Positions 17,197-25,052 of a stretch of DNA of 61,548 bases are shown here, piece by piece (positions within the stretch are counted from its first letter, which is position 1; the number at the start of each line of letters is the position of its first letter). The notes beneath the pieces were generated by a model. That model made no database searches and was not told where the DNA came from. It was given only the letters and a program-made list of their open reading frames with translations. The translations under genes were made by a program, and so were the position numbers. This DNA comes from Bacteroidota bacterium (GTDB taxonomy: Bacteria; Bacteroidota; Bacteroidia; Flavobacteriales_D; Sanyastnellaceae). The stretch is taken from NCBI GenBank assembly GCA_027624855.1, contig JAQBTQ010000016.1:1-61548 (forward strand), written 5' to 3'.

Positions 17197-17204
17197 CAAA
17201 AGTA
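17197..17204 (-). promoter_or_regulatory. TAnnTTTG promoter box for lhgO
   Basis: TACTTTTG on the minus strand, ending 5 nt before the ATG; predicts a leaderless message. Confidence 0.65.
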
Positions 17205-17251
17205 CAAATGGAAAACCGACGGGATTCGAACAAAGGTTCTATCTTGCTCAC

Positions 17252-18544
17252 ATGAGTACACTGGAATCAATGAATTCGAAAAAAGTCAAACGGGCATGGG
17301 CCATGTACGACTGGGCAAATAGCGTGTACTCGTTGGTCATCACCACCGCGATTTTTCCCATTTTCTACAATGCGCTGACGTCAGAAAAAAATGAATGCGG
17401 TGAGCTGCTGTACGATAAGGTGACCTTTTTTGGACAAGAATTCATCAATACGCAACTCTACAGTTACGTCTTGGCCGCCAGCTTCATCGTTGTCATCATC
17501 GCTTCACCACTGTTGAGTGGAATGGCCGACGTGTCTGGGAAAAAACTGCAATTGATGAAAGGCTTTTGCTACATGGGCTCGTTGGCTTGTATGTCAATGC
17601 ATTTTTTTGATGCGACCCACCTTGAGTGGAGCATGCTGAGCCTATTTCTTGCCAATATTGGATTTTGGGGAAGCCTTGGGTTTTACAATGCTTTCCTACC
17701 TGAAATCGCCCCGCGTGAAGAGCATGATCGACTCAGTGCGAAAGGATATGCGTTGGGTTATGTTGGTAGTGTTTTGCTTCTTTTGGTGTGTTTGGGACTC
17801 ATCATGGGAGTGGGCGGTCAAATGACTCCTTGGGCATTTGTATTGGTAGGCATTTGGTGGATTGCGTGGGCGCAACCTGCGTTTCGCAAGCTCCCTTCAA
17901 ATCCCTACAACAAAAAAGTAACACGGGACTTATTCGCACATGGATTCAGAGAATTGAGAAAAGTCGCGAATGAATTATCTGGTCGAGTTGATCTGATTCG
18001 ATACCTGTGGGGATTTTTCATCCTGTCGATGGCGCTGCAAACCATCATGCTCATGGCCTCTTCTTTTGGCATTAAAGAAGTCAACCTGAGAGACGATCAA
18101 CTCATCATTGCCATCATCGCTGTACAACTCCTGTCTATTCCAGGGGCGTTTTTCGTTTCATGGGTCAGTAGTAAAATTGGGAACATCCGAACATTGATCG
18201 GTTGCGTTGTGGTTTGGGTTGGAGTATGCGTGTATGCTTACAGCCTTGTGAAAGACGCCAATGGATTCTTTGTCGCTGCTGGAATCATTGGATTTATGAT
18301 GGGCGGTACACAAAGTCTCAACCGCAGCAGCTATTCCAAAATGTTACCCAATACGGAAGACCACGCATCATACTTCAGCTTTTACGAAGTGCTCGAAAAA
18401 GGAGGATTGATTATTGGAATGTTCAGTTGGGGATACATCGAAGGCTTTACCGGATCCATGCGCTCGAGCATCCTGGCCTTGATTATCTTTTTTGCCCTCA
18501 GCATTGGTTTTCTGAGCGCCATCCCTAAGGCTCAGCGAATTTGA
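17252..18544 (+). CDS. MFS transporter, UMF1/Atg22-like
   Basis: 430 residues from the ATG at 17252; an ATG six codons later is also possible, and upstream in-frame codons overlap the divergent oxidase. Twelve hydrophobic segments. The start KRAWAMYDWANSVYSLVITTAIFPIFY is the signature of the UMF1 family related to yeast Atg22 (vacuolar amino-acid efflux). Later motifs are GFYNAFLPEIA and GGTQSLNRSSYSKMLP. Substrate unknown; small metabolites or amino acids are guesses from the family. A TATCTTG element 5 nt before the ATG resembles the shortened -7 boxes seen elsewhere here. Confidence 0.88.
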   Translation: MSTLESMNSKKVKRAWAMYDWANSVYSLVITTAIFPIFYNALTSEKNECGELLYDKVTFFGQEFINTQLYSYVLAASFIVVIIASPLLSGMADVSGKKLQLMKGFCYMGSLACMSMHFFDATHLEWSMLSLFLANIGFWGSLGFYNAFLPEIAPREEHDRLSAKGYALGYVGSVLLLLVCLGLIMGVGGQMTPWAFVLVGIWWIAWAQPAFRKLPSNPYNKKVTRDLFAHGFRELRKVANELSGRVDLIRYLWGFFILSMALQTIMLMASSFGIKEVNLRDDQLIIAIIAVQLLSIPGAFFVSWVSSKIGNIRTLIGCVVVWVGVCVYAYSLVKDANGFFVAAGIIGFMMGGTQSLNRSSYSKMLPNTEDHASYFSFYEVLEKGGLIIGMFSWGYIEGFTGSMRSSILALIIFFALSIGFLSAIPKAQRI

Positions 18545-18547
18545 ATG

Positions 18548-19735
18548 TCAGTTGGTTGGCAAAAAGGCGTGCTCCAACAGTTCAAATTCCACTCTGCGAT
18601 TTTGTTGTCGGCCTTGCGAAGTGGAATTATCCGCAGCAGGCAATTGACTTCCATGCCACGATAGCTTGAGTCGCGCTGGATCAATCCCGCGCTCCTTCAG
18701 CGCATTGAGCACCGATTGTGCGCGTTGCTCACTCAGTGTCATGTTGTAGTCGTCCGGACCGATGAAGTCTGTATGTCCATTTACCTCAATGACCAAGAAA
18801 CGATTGGACCGCATTTCTGAAGCCAATTCCTCTATTTGGTTCTGCGCACTTTCGGTCAACTCGAATGAATCAAAGTCGAATAAAATCGCATCCAACTTGA
18901 TTTGTTCCCGCTGATAAACTTGCCAAGGAGGATCGGTTACGTTTTCCTCAATGGAATTATTCAAGCAAGAACATTCACTCGGATCTCCAACAGGAAAAGC
19001 TTTGAAATCATCCAAATAAACATAAGCCCAATCCTTCGATTCTTCAGGCGCATCGCGTCGCTCCAAGACCCTCACATCGCGCATCTCATGAAAGTTTCCA
19101 ATGGTGACAAACTGTTCTCCACCCTTGGCTTGAAATGCGTCACTGAGCTTCATCCAACTCCAACGATCGCTAAGAATATTCAGCAATGGATTTTGGACTT
19201 GTGCTTGGAAATTTAATGCGCCCAAGTCAAACCCCGACAGTCGTTTCGGACCAAAATGAACACCTAATCCATCCGTAGTGAATTTTGCATGGTCCGCCGC
19301 GCACACCCACCATTCGACACAAACCCACTCACCCTTTTTCAATGCCCTCGAAAGCTGGGCATGGAGGTATTCGCGGTAGGACTCATTCGACTTGGAATAC
19401 AAAACCAAGCCAACGTATGCCTTCCCATCCAATGCTGGCTGAAATCCGAACAAGTTTTCCGGAACTCCCACCCTACTTCCAGCTGCACACTCAGAGAAAT
19501 GATCTGGTGTGCCGCCATTTCCTTGTCTCCAATGATTCAGGGTTTTAAGTTCATATGCGCTGAAATCGATTGGACATTCCCGCTGCTCCTCAAAACTCCC
19601 ATTTGGGATTAGGTTTTGTGCCGTCGCCGTGAGCGCCCGACCTCCTGAGATGGCAACCAAGAGTACACAAAAACAAAACCACCTCCAAAGCGAGTGGAAG
19701 TGGTTTTGCACAGGTATTCGTGATGGCGATGCCAA
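18548..19735 (-). CDS. OmpA-family protein with N-terminal jelly-roll-like domain
   Basis: 395 residues. Signal peptide ending near ATAQ (about residue 40). A beta-sandwich, carbohydrate-binding-like domain (NLIPNGSFEE, about 42-255) is followed by CSC and an OmpA C-terminal domain (about 285-385; motifs ILFDFDSFELTESAQ, NGHTDFIGPDDYN, LSEQRAQSVLNALKERG). The OmpA domain binds peptidoglycan; the N-terminal domain would face outward or bind a glycan. It starts 14 nt after the related gene upstream, so the two are an operon made by duplication. Confidence 0.85.
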   Translation of the reverse strand: MASPSRIPVQNHFHSLWRWFCFCVLLVAISGGRALTATAQNLIPNGSFEEQRECPIDFSAYELKTLNHWRQGNGGTPDHFSECAAGSRVGVPENLFGFQPALDGKAYVGLVLYSKSNESYREYLHAQLSRALKKGEWVCVEWWVCAADHAKFTTDGLGVHFGPKRLSGFDLGALNFQAQVQNPLLNILSDRWSWMKLSDAFQAKGGEQFVTIGNFHEMRDVRVLERRDAPEESKDWAYVYLDDFKAFPVGDPSECSCLNNSIEENVTDPPWQVYQREQIKLDAILFDFDSFELTESAQNQIEELASEMRSNRFLVIEVNGHTDFIGPDDYNMTLSEQRAQSVLNALKERGIDPARLKLSWHGSQLPAADNSTSQGRQQNRRVEFELLEHAFLPTN

Positions 19736-19749
19736 TGGGATATACTAAA

Positions 19750-20931
19750 TCATTTTACGAGCTGGAAAACAACCCGACGGTTTTCGGCCGTGCGATCCGG
19801 TGATGTCGTCGCCGGATCCAAGTTCTCGACCGGATCTACAATGAAACGGTCAGCAGCCATTCCATATTGTTCAACAAAAACTTTGACCATTTCATCCGCC
19901 CGCTTTTGACCTAAATCGCGGTATCTGGGGTTGATTTTACCTTCATTGAATTCATCCTCATCCGAATGACCGATAACCTTCACTTTCCAAGTAGGATTGT
20001 TTTTGAGGATTTCGACCATTCTGGGAATCCGGTCATCAAACGCATTGTACCGGCGCTTTAAGAAGGCATAGTAAACAGTTGAGAGCGCAATGACTTCTTC
20101 ATCTGTGGCAGATTCTGGGATCATTTCGCCGCCATAGACTTCATCATCTCGGATTTCATCAGCAGCAGAACATGCGCATTGAGACTTCGCCTGAATGGGC
20201 ACGACACTAACATTGTCCAAGTAGTAATAGGCATGGTTTTCAACAGTTCCATAGACACCCGCAGGCTTTTTCACCTTCTCAACTTCCATATCGTTGTCGG
20301 AACCAAAGCCTCCAATGATCATGTAGCCTTCGGTACCCGAGCCAATCACAGTTCCGCAAACTGTTTCCCAACCGTCAAGCAGTGACATAACTTTATTGGT
20401 CTTGTGCTGTACCAATCCACCGCTAAAATTTTTGGTACTCAGTGTGCCCTCGTTCCCTTGTTCGGTCTCTCGATCGTGAAACACAGCTCCGATATTGTTC
20501 ACAGCGTAGCGCGATAAATCACTTAAGCTGATATCAAACGATACGCAATAGAGTTGGTTCTTTTCAAGACGCGAATCAAGCTCGATTTGATAATAGTTCC
20601 GCTTACTTTTCGGATCTTTTGAATAAACCCGAATTCCAGCATAGCCGCTCCCATCAGAAGCTGATTGAGTTCCATAAGTGTTATTTGGAACTTGCACCCG
20701 CGTCGACTTTGCACCGGCAGCAAACACATCTAATGGAACCAAAGTCGCTGCATTCCAAGTCTCCATGAACTCCTCAAGTTGTCCATACCCCTTCAAATTT
20801 TTCTGCTCCTTTTCCTTGATTTCAAAACTTGGGTCGGGAACAAGGTTGTCTTCTTGGCCATTAGCCAAAGTCATTCCCAGACAAATCAGTAATCCCGTTA
20901 GGGCCGACTTGGTGATCAATTCTATTTTCAT
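19750..20931 (-). CDS. OmpA-family protein, paralogue of the next gene
   Basis: 393 residues, signal peptide MKIELITKSALTGLLICLGMTL to about ANGQ. Same plan as its neighbour: NLVPDPSFE jelly-roll domain (about 30-250), a CAC motif, then an OmpA-like domain (about 275-393) with KVIGHSDEDEFN and RYRDLGQKRADEM. The second domain is more diverged than its partner's: the usual D-x-G-x-x-x-x-N run is altered. First gene of the two-gene unit. No clear promoter box within 30 nt of the start. Confidence 0.83.
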   Translation of the reverse strand: MKIELITKSALTGLLICLGMTLANGQEDNLVPDPSFEIKEKEQKNLKGYGQLEEFMETWNAATLVPLDVFAAGAKSTRVQVPNNTYGTQSASDGSGYAGIRVYSKDPKSKRNYYQIELDSRLEKNQLYCVSFDISLSDLSRYAVNNIGAVFHDRETEQGNEGTLSTKNFSGGLVQHKTNKVMSLLDGWETVCGTVIGSGTEGYMIIGGFGSDNDMEVEKVKKPAGVYGTVENHAYYYLDNVSVVPIQAKSQCACSAADEIRDDEVYGGEMIPESATDEEVIALSTVYYAFLKRRYNAFDDRIPRMVEILKNNPTWKVKVIGHSDEDEFNEGKINPRYRDLGQKRADEMVKVFVEQYGMAADRFIVDPVENLDPATTSPDRTAENRRVVFQLVK

Positions 20932-21073
20932 ATTCTTACGAGTTATTTCCCATCAATGGAGCCGCAATTTAGCCATCTCTTATTTCTCACCAAAAATTCA
21001 CCGCAAAACTCTGGTTGAGTTCGTTGAGCGCTTGGTCCGGCTAGCATGCGAATGATGGATTATGGATGGGGAT

Positions 21074-22090
21074 TTAATTCAATATTTTAAAAATGGTTTC
21101 CTTAATGAGGGACGCATCGGAGAGGGTCGCATTTCCTTGACCTTTCGATTTGCGATCCGCTTCTCGCAGGTAGCCAAAAATCCTGCCAACTTTCGCTGCG
21201 GAGTAATTTTGGGCTGCCTGAGCATATTGTTTTACGGCAAAAGGAGCACAACGCAACGATTTGGCGGCGGCGGCTGGAGCGCGGTCCTTTAGGCCATGGT
21301 AAGCGTACACTTTAGTGAAAAAAGAATTAAGCACAGGCATGATCATCGCGACCGGGTGATCTTTTGGATTTTGGGCGAAATAGTGTGTGATGCGCTGAGC
21401 ACTTTCTTTGTCCTTCGCACCTAAAGCCCGTTGCAATTCAAAAACGTTGTAATCCTTGCTGATTCCAATGTGCTGCTCAATTTCTACCAATCCTATCTGG
21501 GCGCCTTCCGGCAGGACAATTCGCAATTTTCTAAGTTCATTGACGACCTTTCTCAGATCATTTCCCAAATAATCGGCCAAGACCTGACTGGCCTCGGGAC
21601 GAATGGAGAGCCCTTGATCCCGTGCGTACTCCGAAATCCAATTCGGGAGTTTGTAGTCACGCACCTTTTCACTCAAAAAAAGAACACCAGAACGGCTAAT
21701 CGCTTTGACAGATTTGAGTCGAGCATCCGCTTTTTTGTTTTTGAAGCAGAACACCAAGACTGTTGAATTTACCGGAGACTCAGCATAAGCGAGCAATTTC
21801 TCCATATCGTCCTTTCGCCTCCATGCAGGCCAATCTTGAGCTTCGCGAACAAGAACCAGCTGACGATCTGCCATCATTGGGAAACGACGTGCAGCATCCA
21901 ACACCAGTTCAATTCCGGTATCTCTGCCGTACAAAATGGTCTGATTGAAGTCCCTCATCGATTCCTCCACGACAGAATTTTCCAATGCCCGCGCGATTTC
22001 ATCAATGAAAAATGGCTCCTCACCATGCAATAGATAAAGAGGCTTCAAATTCCCCGATTCAATTTCCCGAATTACCTGACGATGCGGCAT
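21074..22090 (-). CDS. holA: DNA polymerase III subunit delta
   Basis: 338 residues from the ATG at 22090; 30 more in-frame residues upstream would overlap the divergent gene and are not supported. The start MPHRQVIREIESGNLKPLYLLHGEEPFFIDEIA is typical of HolA: the helicase-like N-terminal domain that opens the beta clamp. Further family features are a DRQLVLVREAQ strand and the C-terminal helical domain (VIGISKDYNVFELQRALG, HP-x-x-M-I-x-P region). Part of the clamp loader. Divergent from the HsdR_N-like gene with a 61-bp shared upstream region. Confidence 0.9.
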   Translation of the reverse strand: MPHRQVIREIESGNLKPLYLLHGEEPFFIDEIARALENSVVEESMRDFNQTILYGRDTGIELVLDAARRFPMMADRQLVLVREAQDWPAWRRKDDMEKLLAYAESPVNSTVLVFCFKNKKADARLKSVKAISRSGVLFLSEKVRDYKLPNWISEYARDQGLSIRPEASQVLADYLGNDLRKVVNELRKLRIVLPEGAQIGLVEIEQHIGISKDYNVFELQRALGAKDKESAQRITHYFAQNPKDHPVAMIMPVLNSFFTKVYAYHGLKDRAPAAAAKSLRCAPFAVKQYAQAAQNYSAAKVGRIFGYLREADRKSKGQGNATLSDASLIKETIFKILN

Positions 22091-22151
22091 GGATGCGAAG
22101 ATAATGGATGGTCCGATGGGAATTGGGGAGGAACTTAGGGTAAATTCGAAC

Positions 22152-22658
22152 ATGCCAAAATCGTTGCATGAAGATTTCATTCAACTGGGTCCCAGTCAAT
22201 TTAACAAGCTCCACCTCCCTCCCTTTCGGATAAGGTGGAAGTCTTCCGATGACGGAACCTCGGTTTTGGCGCATTGCCTGTCTCGAAAAAAATGGGTCAC
22301 TTTGGATCCTGAAGAATGGGTTCGCCAGCATTGGTTGCATTACCTGAACACTGCACTCCATTATCCTCTGGGATTGATGAAAGTGGAGCTTCCCCTTGAA
22401 TTGAATGGCATGAATCGTTATGCGGATATCGTTTGCCACGATGACCAAGGAAGTCCGCTGCTGCTGCTGGAACTCAAACGCCCTTCCGTTCAATTATCGC
22501 AATCCACCCTCGATCAAGTACTCAGGTATCAATTGACCATTCACGCTCCTTGGATTTGCATTTCCAATGGAATCCAACACCGAGGGTACCATTTTGACAA
22601 TGGAAAATTCGAAACTGTCCGTGAGATTCCTTCATTCAATCAAGCCCAAAAGAATTAG
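22152..22658 (+). CDS. HsdR_N-type PD-(D/E)XK domain protein
   Basis: 168 residues from the ATG at 22152, preceded by the near-consensus box TAAATTCG three nt upstream; an earlier in-frame ATG at 22089 would overlap holA. It matches the type I restriction enzyme R-subunit N-terminal domain found as a stand-alone protein across Bacteroidota. Core motifs: YPLGLMKVELPLELNG, ADIVCHDDQGSPLLLLELKRP (D and E-L-K of the nuclease fold) and LDQVLRYQ. Possible nucleic-acid cleavage is suggested by the intact D...E-x-K, but no modification or specificity gene is nearby, so it is not a restriction system. Confidence 0.82.
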   Translation: MPKSLHEDFIQLGPSQFNKLHLPPFRIRWKSSDDGTSVLAHCLSRKKWVTLDPEEWVRQHWLHYLNTALHYPLGLMKVELPLELNGMNRYADIVCHDDQGSPLLLLELKRPSVQLSQSTLDQVLRYQLTIHAPWICISNGIQHRGYHFDNGKFETVREIPSFNQAQKN

Positions 22659-22741
22659 CTGAATGCTCGATGAAACGGAAAATTCGCTCAGATATCCGCA
22701 TTGAAGTATTTTCGCACCATTAAGATTCGATTTTATCATTC

Positions 22742-23251
22742 ATGATCATTCAAGAAATTATTGCCATAGCTGGCAAACCGGGGCTTTACCGCATCCTTGT
22801 TACCAATCGCTCAAACCTGGTCGTGGAGTCCATGTTGGACCAAAAAAGATTGAGCATACCTGGAACAAGCCGCATCAGTAGCCTTGCCGATATCACCATG
22901 TATACCACGGACGAAGACATCTTGTTGATGGATGTGTTGAACCGCATGAATGATCACGTCGGTTCAGGAAGCATACCTGCAGTGAAAGGAGATGCACAAG
23001 CAACGAAAGATTTTGTCGATGAAGTCATTCCTGAACTCGATCACGAAAGGGTCTACAATTCAGACTTAAAAAAATTGGTGCAGTGGTTCACCATTTTGCA
23101 TGAAAACAAAGCTTTTCCACTTGAGAACGAAATGACTGAAGAAGAAGCAACGAAGGAAACCAGCGAGGCGAAACCAGAAAAGGAGGCGGTTGCAGCAAAA
23201 AAGGCGAATCCGAAACAGGCCAAGAAAAAATCCGCTGCCGCAGCGAAATAA
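22742..23251 (+). CDS. DUF5606 family protein
   Basis: 169 residues, cytosolic. The first 140 are a compact conserved domain of unknown function (start MIIQEIIAIAGKPGLYRIL, then SMLDQKRLSIPGTSRISSLADI and YNSDLKKLVQWFTIL) found throughout Bacteroidota. The last 35 residues are a Lys/Ala/Glu-rich tail (AAKKANPKQAKKKSAAAAK), probably disordered and possibly nucleic-acid binding. It ends 4 nt before the acyl-CoA dehydrogenase start, so those two are co-transcribed. Confidence 0.85.
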   Translation: MIIQEIIAIAGKPGLYRILVTNRSNLVVESMLDQKRLSIPGTSRISSLADITMYTTDEDILLMDVLNRMNDHVGSGSIPAVKGDAQATKDFVDEVIPELDHERVYNSDLKKLVQWFTILHENKAFPLENEMTEEEATKETSEAKPEKEAVAAKKANPKQAKKKSAAAAK

Positions 23252-23255
23252 TCCT

Positions 23256-24149
23256 ATGGAAATCAAGCAAGTAACGGTCATTGGAGCAGGCACCATGGGC
23301 AATGGCATTGCACATGTGTTTGCGCAATCAGGATTTGACGTTACCCTCGTTGATGTCAGTCAGGAAGCGCTTGAACGTGCTCACTCCACGATTGAAAGAA
23401 ACCTGGATCGCCTCATTAAGAAAGAAAAAATCTCAGAGGAAGAAAAACAGGCTACCCTTGAACGCATCACGACCAGCACCGAACTCACCTCTGGGGTGGC
23501 GCGTGCCAATCTCGTAATCGAGGCAGCGACTGAAAACGTTGAGTTGAAGTTGAAGATTTTCAAGTCAATGGACGAAGCGGCCCCTGCGGATTGCCTGCTT
23601 GCGACCAATACTTCCTCTATTTCGATTACACAAATTGCCGCGGTCACAAAGCGTCCCGAACAAGTCATCGGCATGCACTTCATGAATCCAGTGCCCATCA
23701 TGAAATTGGTGGAAGTCATTCGGGGTTATGCTACGAGCGATGCAACGTGCGCTTCCATCATGCAACTTTCATCGCAGTTGGGCAAGATTCCTGTGGAAGT
23801 CAATGATTATCCTGGCTTCGTAGCGAACCGCATCCTCATGCCAATGATCAATGAAGCCATCATTACCTTGCATGAAGGTGTTGCTGGAGTTGAGGAAATT
23901 GACACGGTCATGAAATTGGGGATGGCGCACCCGATGGGTCCGCTTCAATTGGCTGATTTCATAGGCTTGGATGTTTGCTTAAGCATTTTGAAAGTCCTAC
24001 AAGATGGATTGGGCAATCCGAAGTACGCGCCATGTCCACTTCTTGTGAACATGGTGACCGCCGGACACTTGGGAGTAAAAAGCGGTCAAGGATTTTATCT
24101 TCACACCCCAGGAAACAAAGACTTGGTCGTCGCCCCACATTTCCAATGA
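23256..24149 (+). CDS. 3-hydroxyacyl-CoA (3-hydroxybutyryl-CoA) dehydrogenase
   Basis: 297 residues from the ATG at 23256, just after the DUF5606 stop. Rossmann motif GAGTMGNGIAHVFAQSG near the N-terminus, then ATNTSSISIT, GMHFMNPVPIMKLVEV (catalytic His) and the C-terminal helical domain (DYPGFVANRILMPMINEA, MAHPMGPLQLADFIGLD). It interconverts 3-hydroxybutyryl-CoA and acetoacetyl-CoA with NAD(P). The length suits the stand-alone short-chain enzyme as opposed to the multifunctional FadB/FadJ. Its stop overlaps the next start (ATGA). Confidence 0.9.
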   Translation: MEIKQVTVIGAGTMGNGIAHVFAQSGFDVTLVDVSQEALERAHSTIERNLDRLIKKEKISEEEKQATLERITTSTELTSGVARANLVIEAATENVELKLKIFKSMDEAAPADCLLATNTSSISITQIAAVTKRPEQVIGMHFMNPVPIMKLVEVIRGYATSDATCASIMQLSSQLGKIPVEVNDYPGFVANRILMPMINEAIITLHEGVAGVEEIDTVMKLGMAHPMGPLQLADFIGLDVCLSILKVLQDGLGNPKYAPCPLLVNMVTAGHLGVKSGQGFYLHTPGNKDLVVAPHFQ

Positions 24150-24973
24150 GTCCGACCCGCCTCAAGTTCCACGAGATAATTTTTGAAGCGGATACCCCAG
24201 CTGGCAAGCGATTCGATGTCATTTTATTGTGGCTCATTGTTGCTAGCGTTCTATCAATCATAGCGGAGTCCGTACCTGAGTGGCACGATGAATACCGAGA
24301 GGTATTTGTAGCCCTCGAATGGACATTTACAGGGATTTTCACGTTGGAATATTTGGCGCGGCTTTGGTGCGTCCGAAAACCTCTCCGCTATGCAACGAGT
24401 TTTTTTGGACTCGTAGATTTGCTGGCCATTTTGCCAACATTCATTGGGTTCTTGATTCCCGGTCTTGGTAGCCTTCGCGTGATTCGAATCCTTCGATTGC
24501 TCCGGGTTTTTCGGGTGTTGAAATTGGTGGGATTCATTGAAGAAGCCAAAGGATTGCAATCGGCTTTGCGATTGAGCCGCAGACGAATCATCGTGTTTTT
24601 GAGCGTGGTCCTCGCCATGGTCACCATTTTGGGAACATTGATGTACCTCGTTGAAGATTCCCAATCGGGATTTTCGAGCATCCCTAAGAGCATCTACTGG
24701 GCCATCGTAACCGTTACCACGGTAGGCTACGGCGACATCGCTCCTCAAACGGTTGCAGGACAGATCATCGCTTCAATCATGATGATCATCGGCTATGCCA
24801 TCATCGCCGTACCAACCGGTATGATTGGCGTTCAAATGATTCGGCAATCGGACGGTAAAAACTCCGAAAAATCTGTGCGATCCGAAGTTTCAACTCAAGC
24901 TTGCCCAGATTGTGGAAGGGGTGATCACGACAGCGACGCCAAGCATTGTAAGCATTGCGGACAAGCTCTTTAA
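24146..24973 (+). CDS. Voltage-gated K+ channel with C-terminal zinc ribbon
   Basis: 275 residues. Six membrane helices: S4 at about 109-126 has Arg at 111, 114, 117, 120 and 123; the potassium filter TTVGYGD is at 191-197; S6 is about 203-232. A linker leads to CPDCG...CKHCG (C253, C256, C268, C271), a small zinc ribbon with intervening His. The start overlaps the upstream stop by 4 nt, implying translational coupling. It is an inner-membrane tetramer. The metal-binding tail may sense zinc or redox state, which is inference. Confidence 0.9.
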   Translation: MSPTRLKFHEIIFEADTPAGKRFDVILLWLIVASVLSIIAESVPEWHDEYREVFVALEWTFTGIFTLEYLARLWCVRKPLRYATSFFGLVDLLAILPTFIGFLIPGLGSLRVIRILRLLRVFRVLKLVGFIEEAKGLQSALRLSRRRIIVFLSVVLAMVTILGTLMYLVEDSQSGFSSIPKSIYWAIVTVTTVGYGDIAPQTVAGQIIASIMMIIGYAIIAVPTGMIGVQMIRQSDGKNSEKSVRSEVSTQACPDCGRGDHDSDAKHCKHCGQAL

Positions 24974-25052
24974 CAATCGCATTTGCTTTCCTCGTGAGAT
25001 GTAGTAAATTGCCTCACTACACGATGCAATCATTGCAGCGAAACTCACAACG

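Noticed and set aside
22152-22658. Restriction-modification system
   Set aside because: The HsdR_N-like domain stands alone between holA and DUF5606 with no methylase, specificity or helicase gene, and this stand-alone form is common in Bacteroidota.
24254-24748. 164-codon frame antisense to the K+ channel
   Set aside because: The channel has S4 and filter motifs. The antisense translation is Gln/Asn/His-rich, typical of a shadow.
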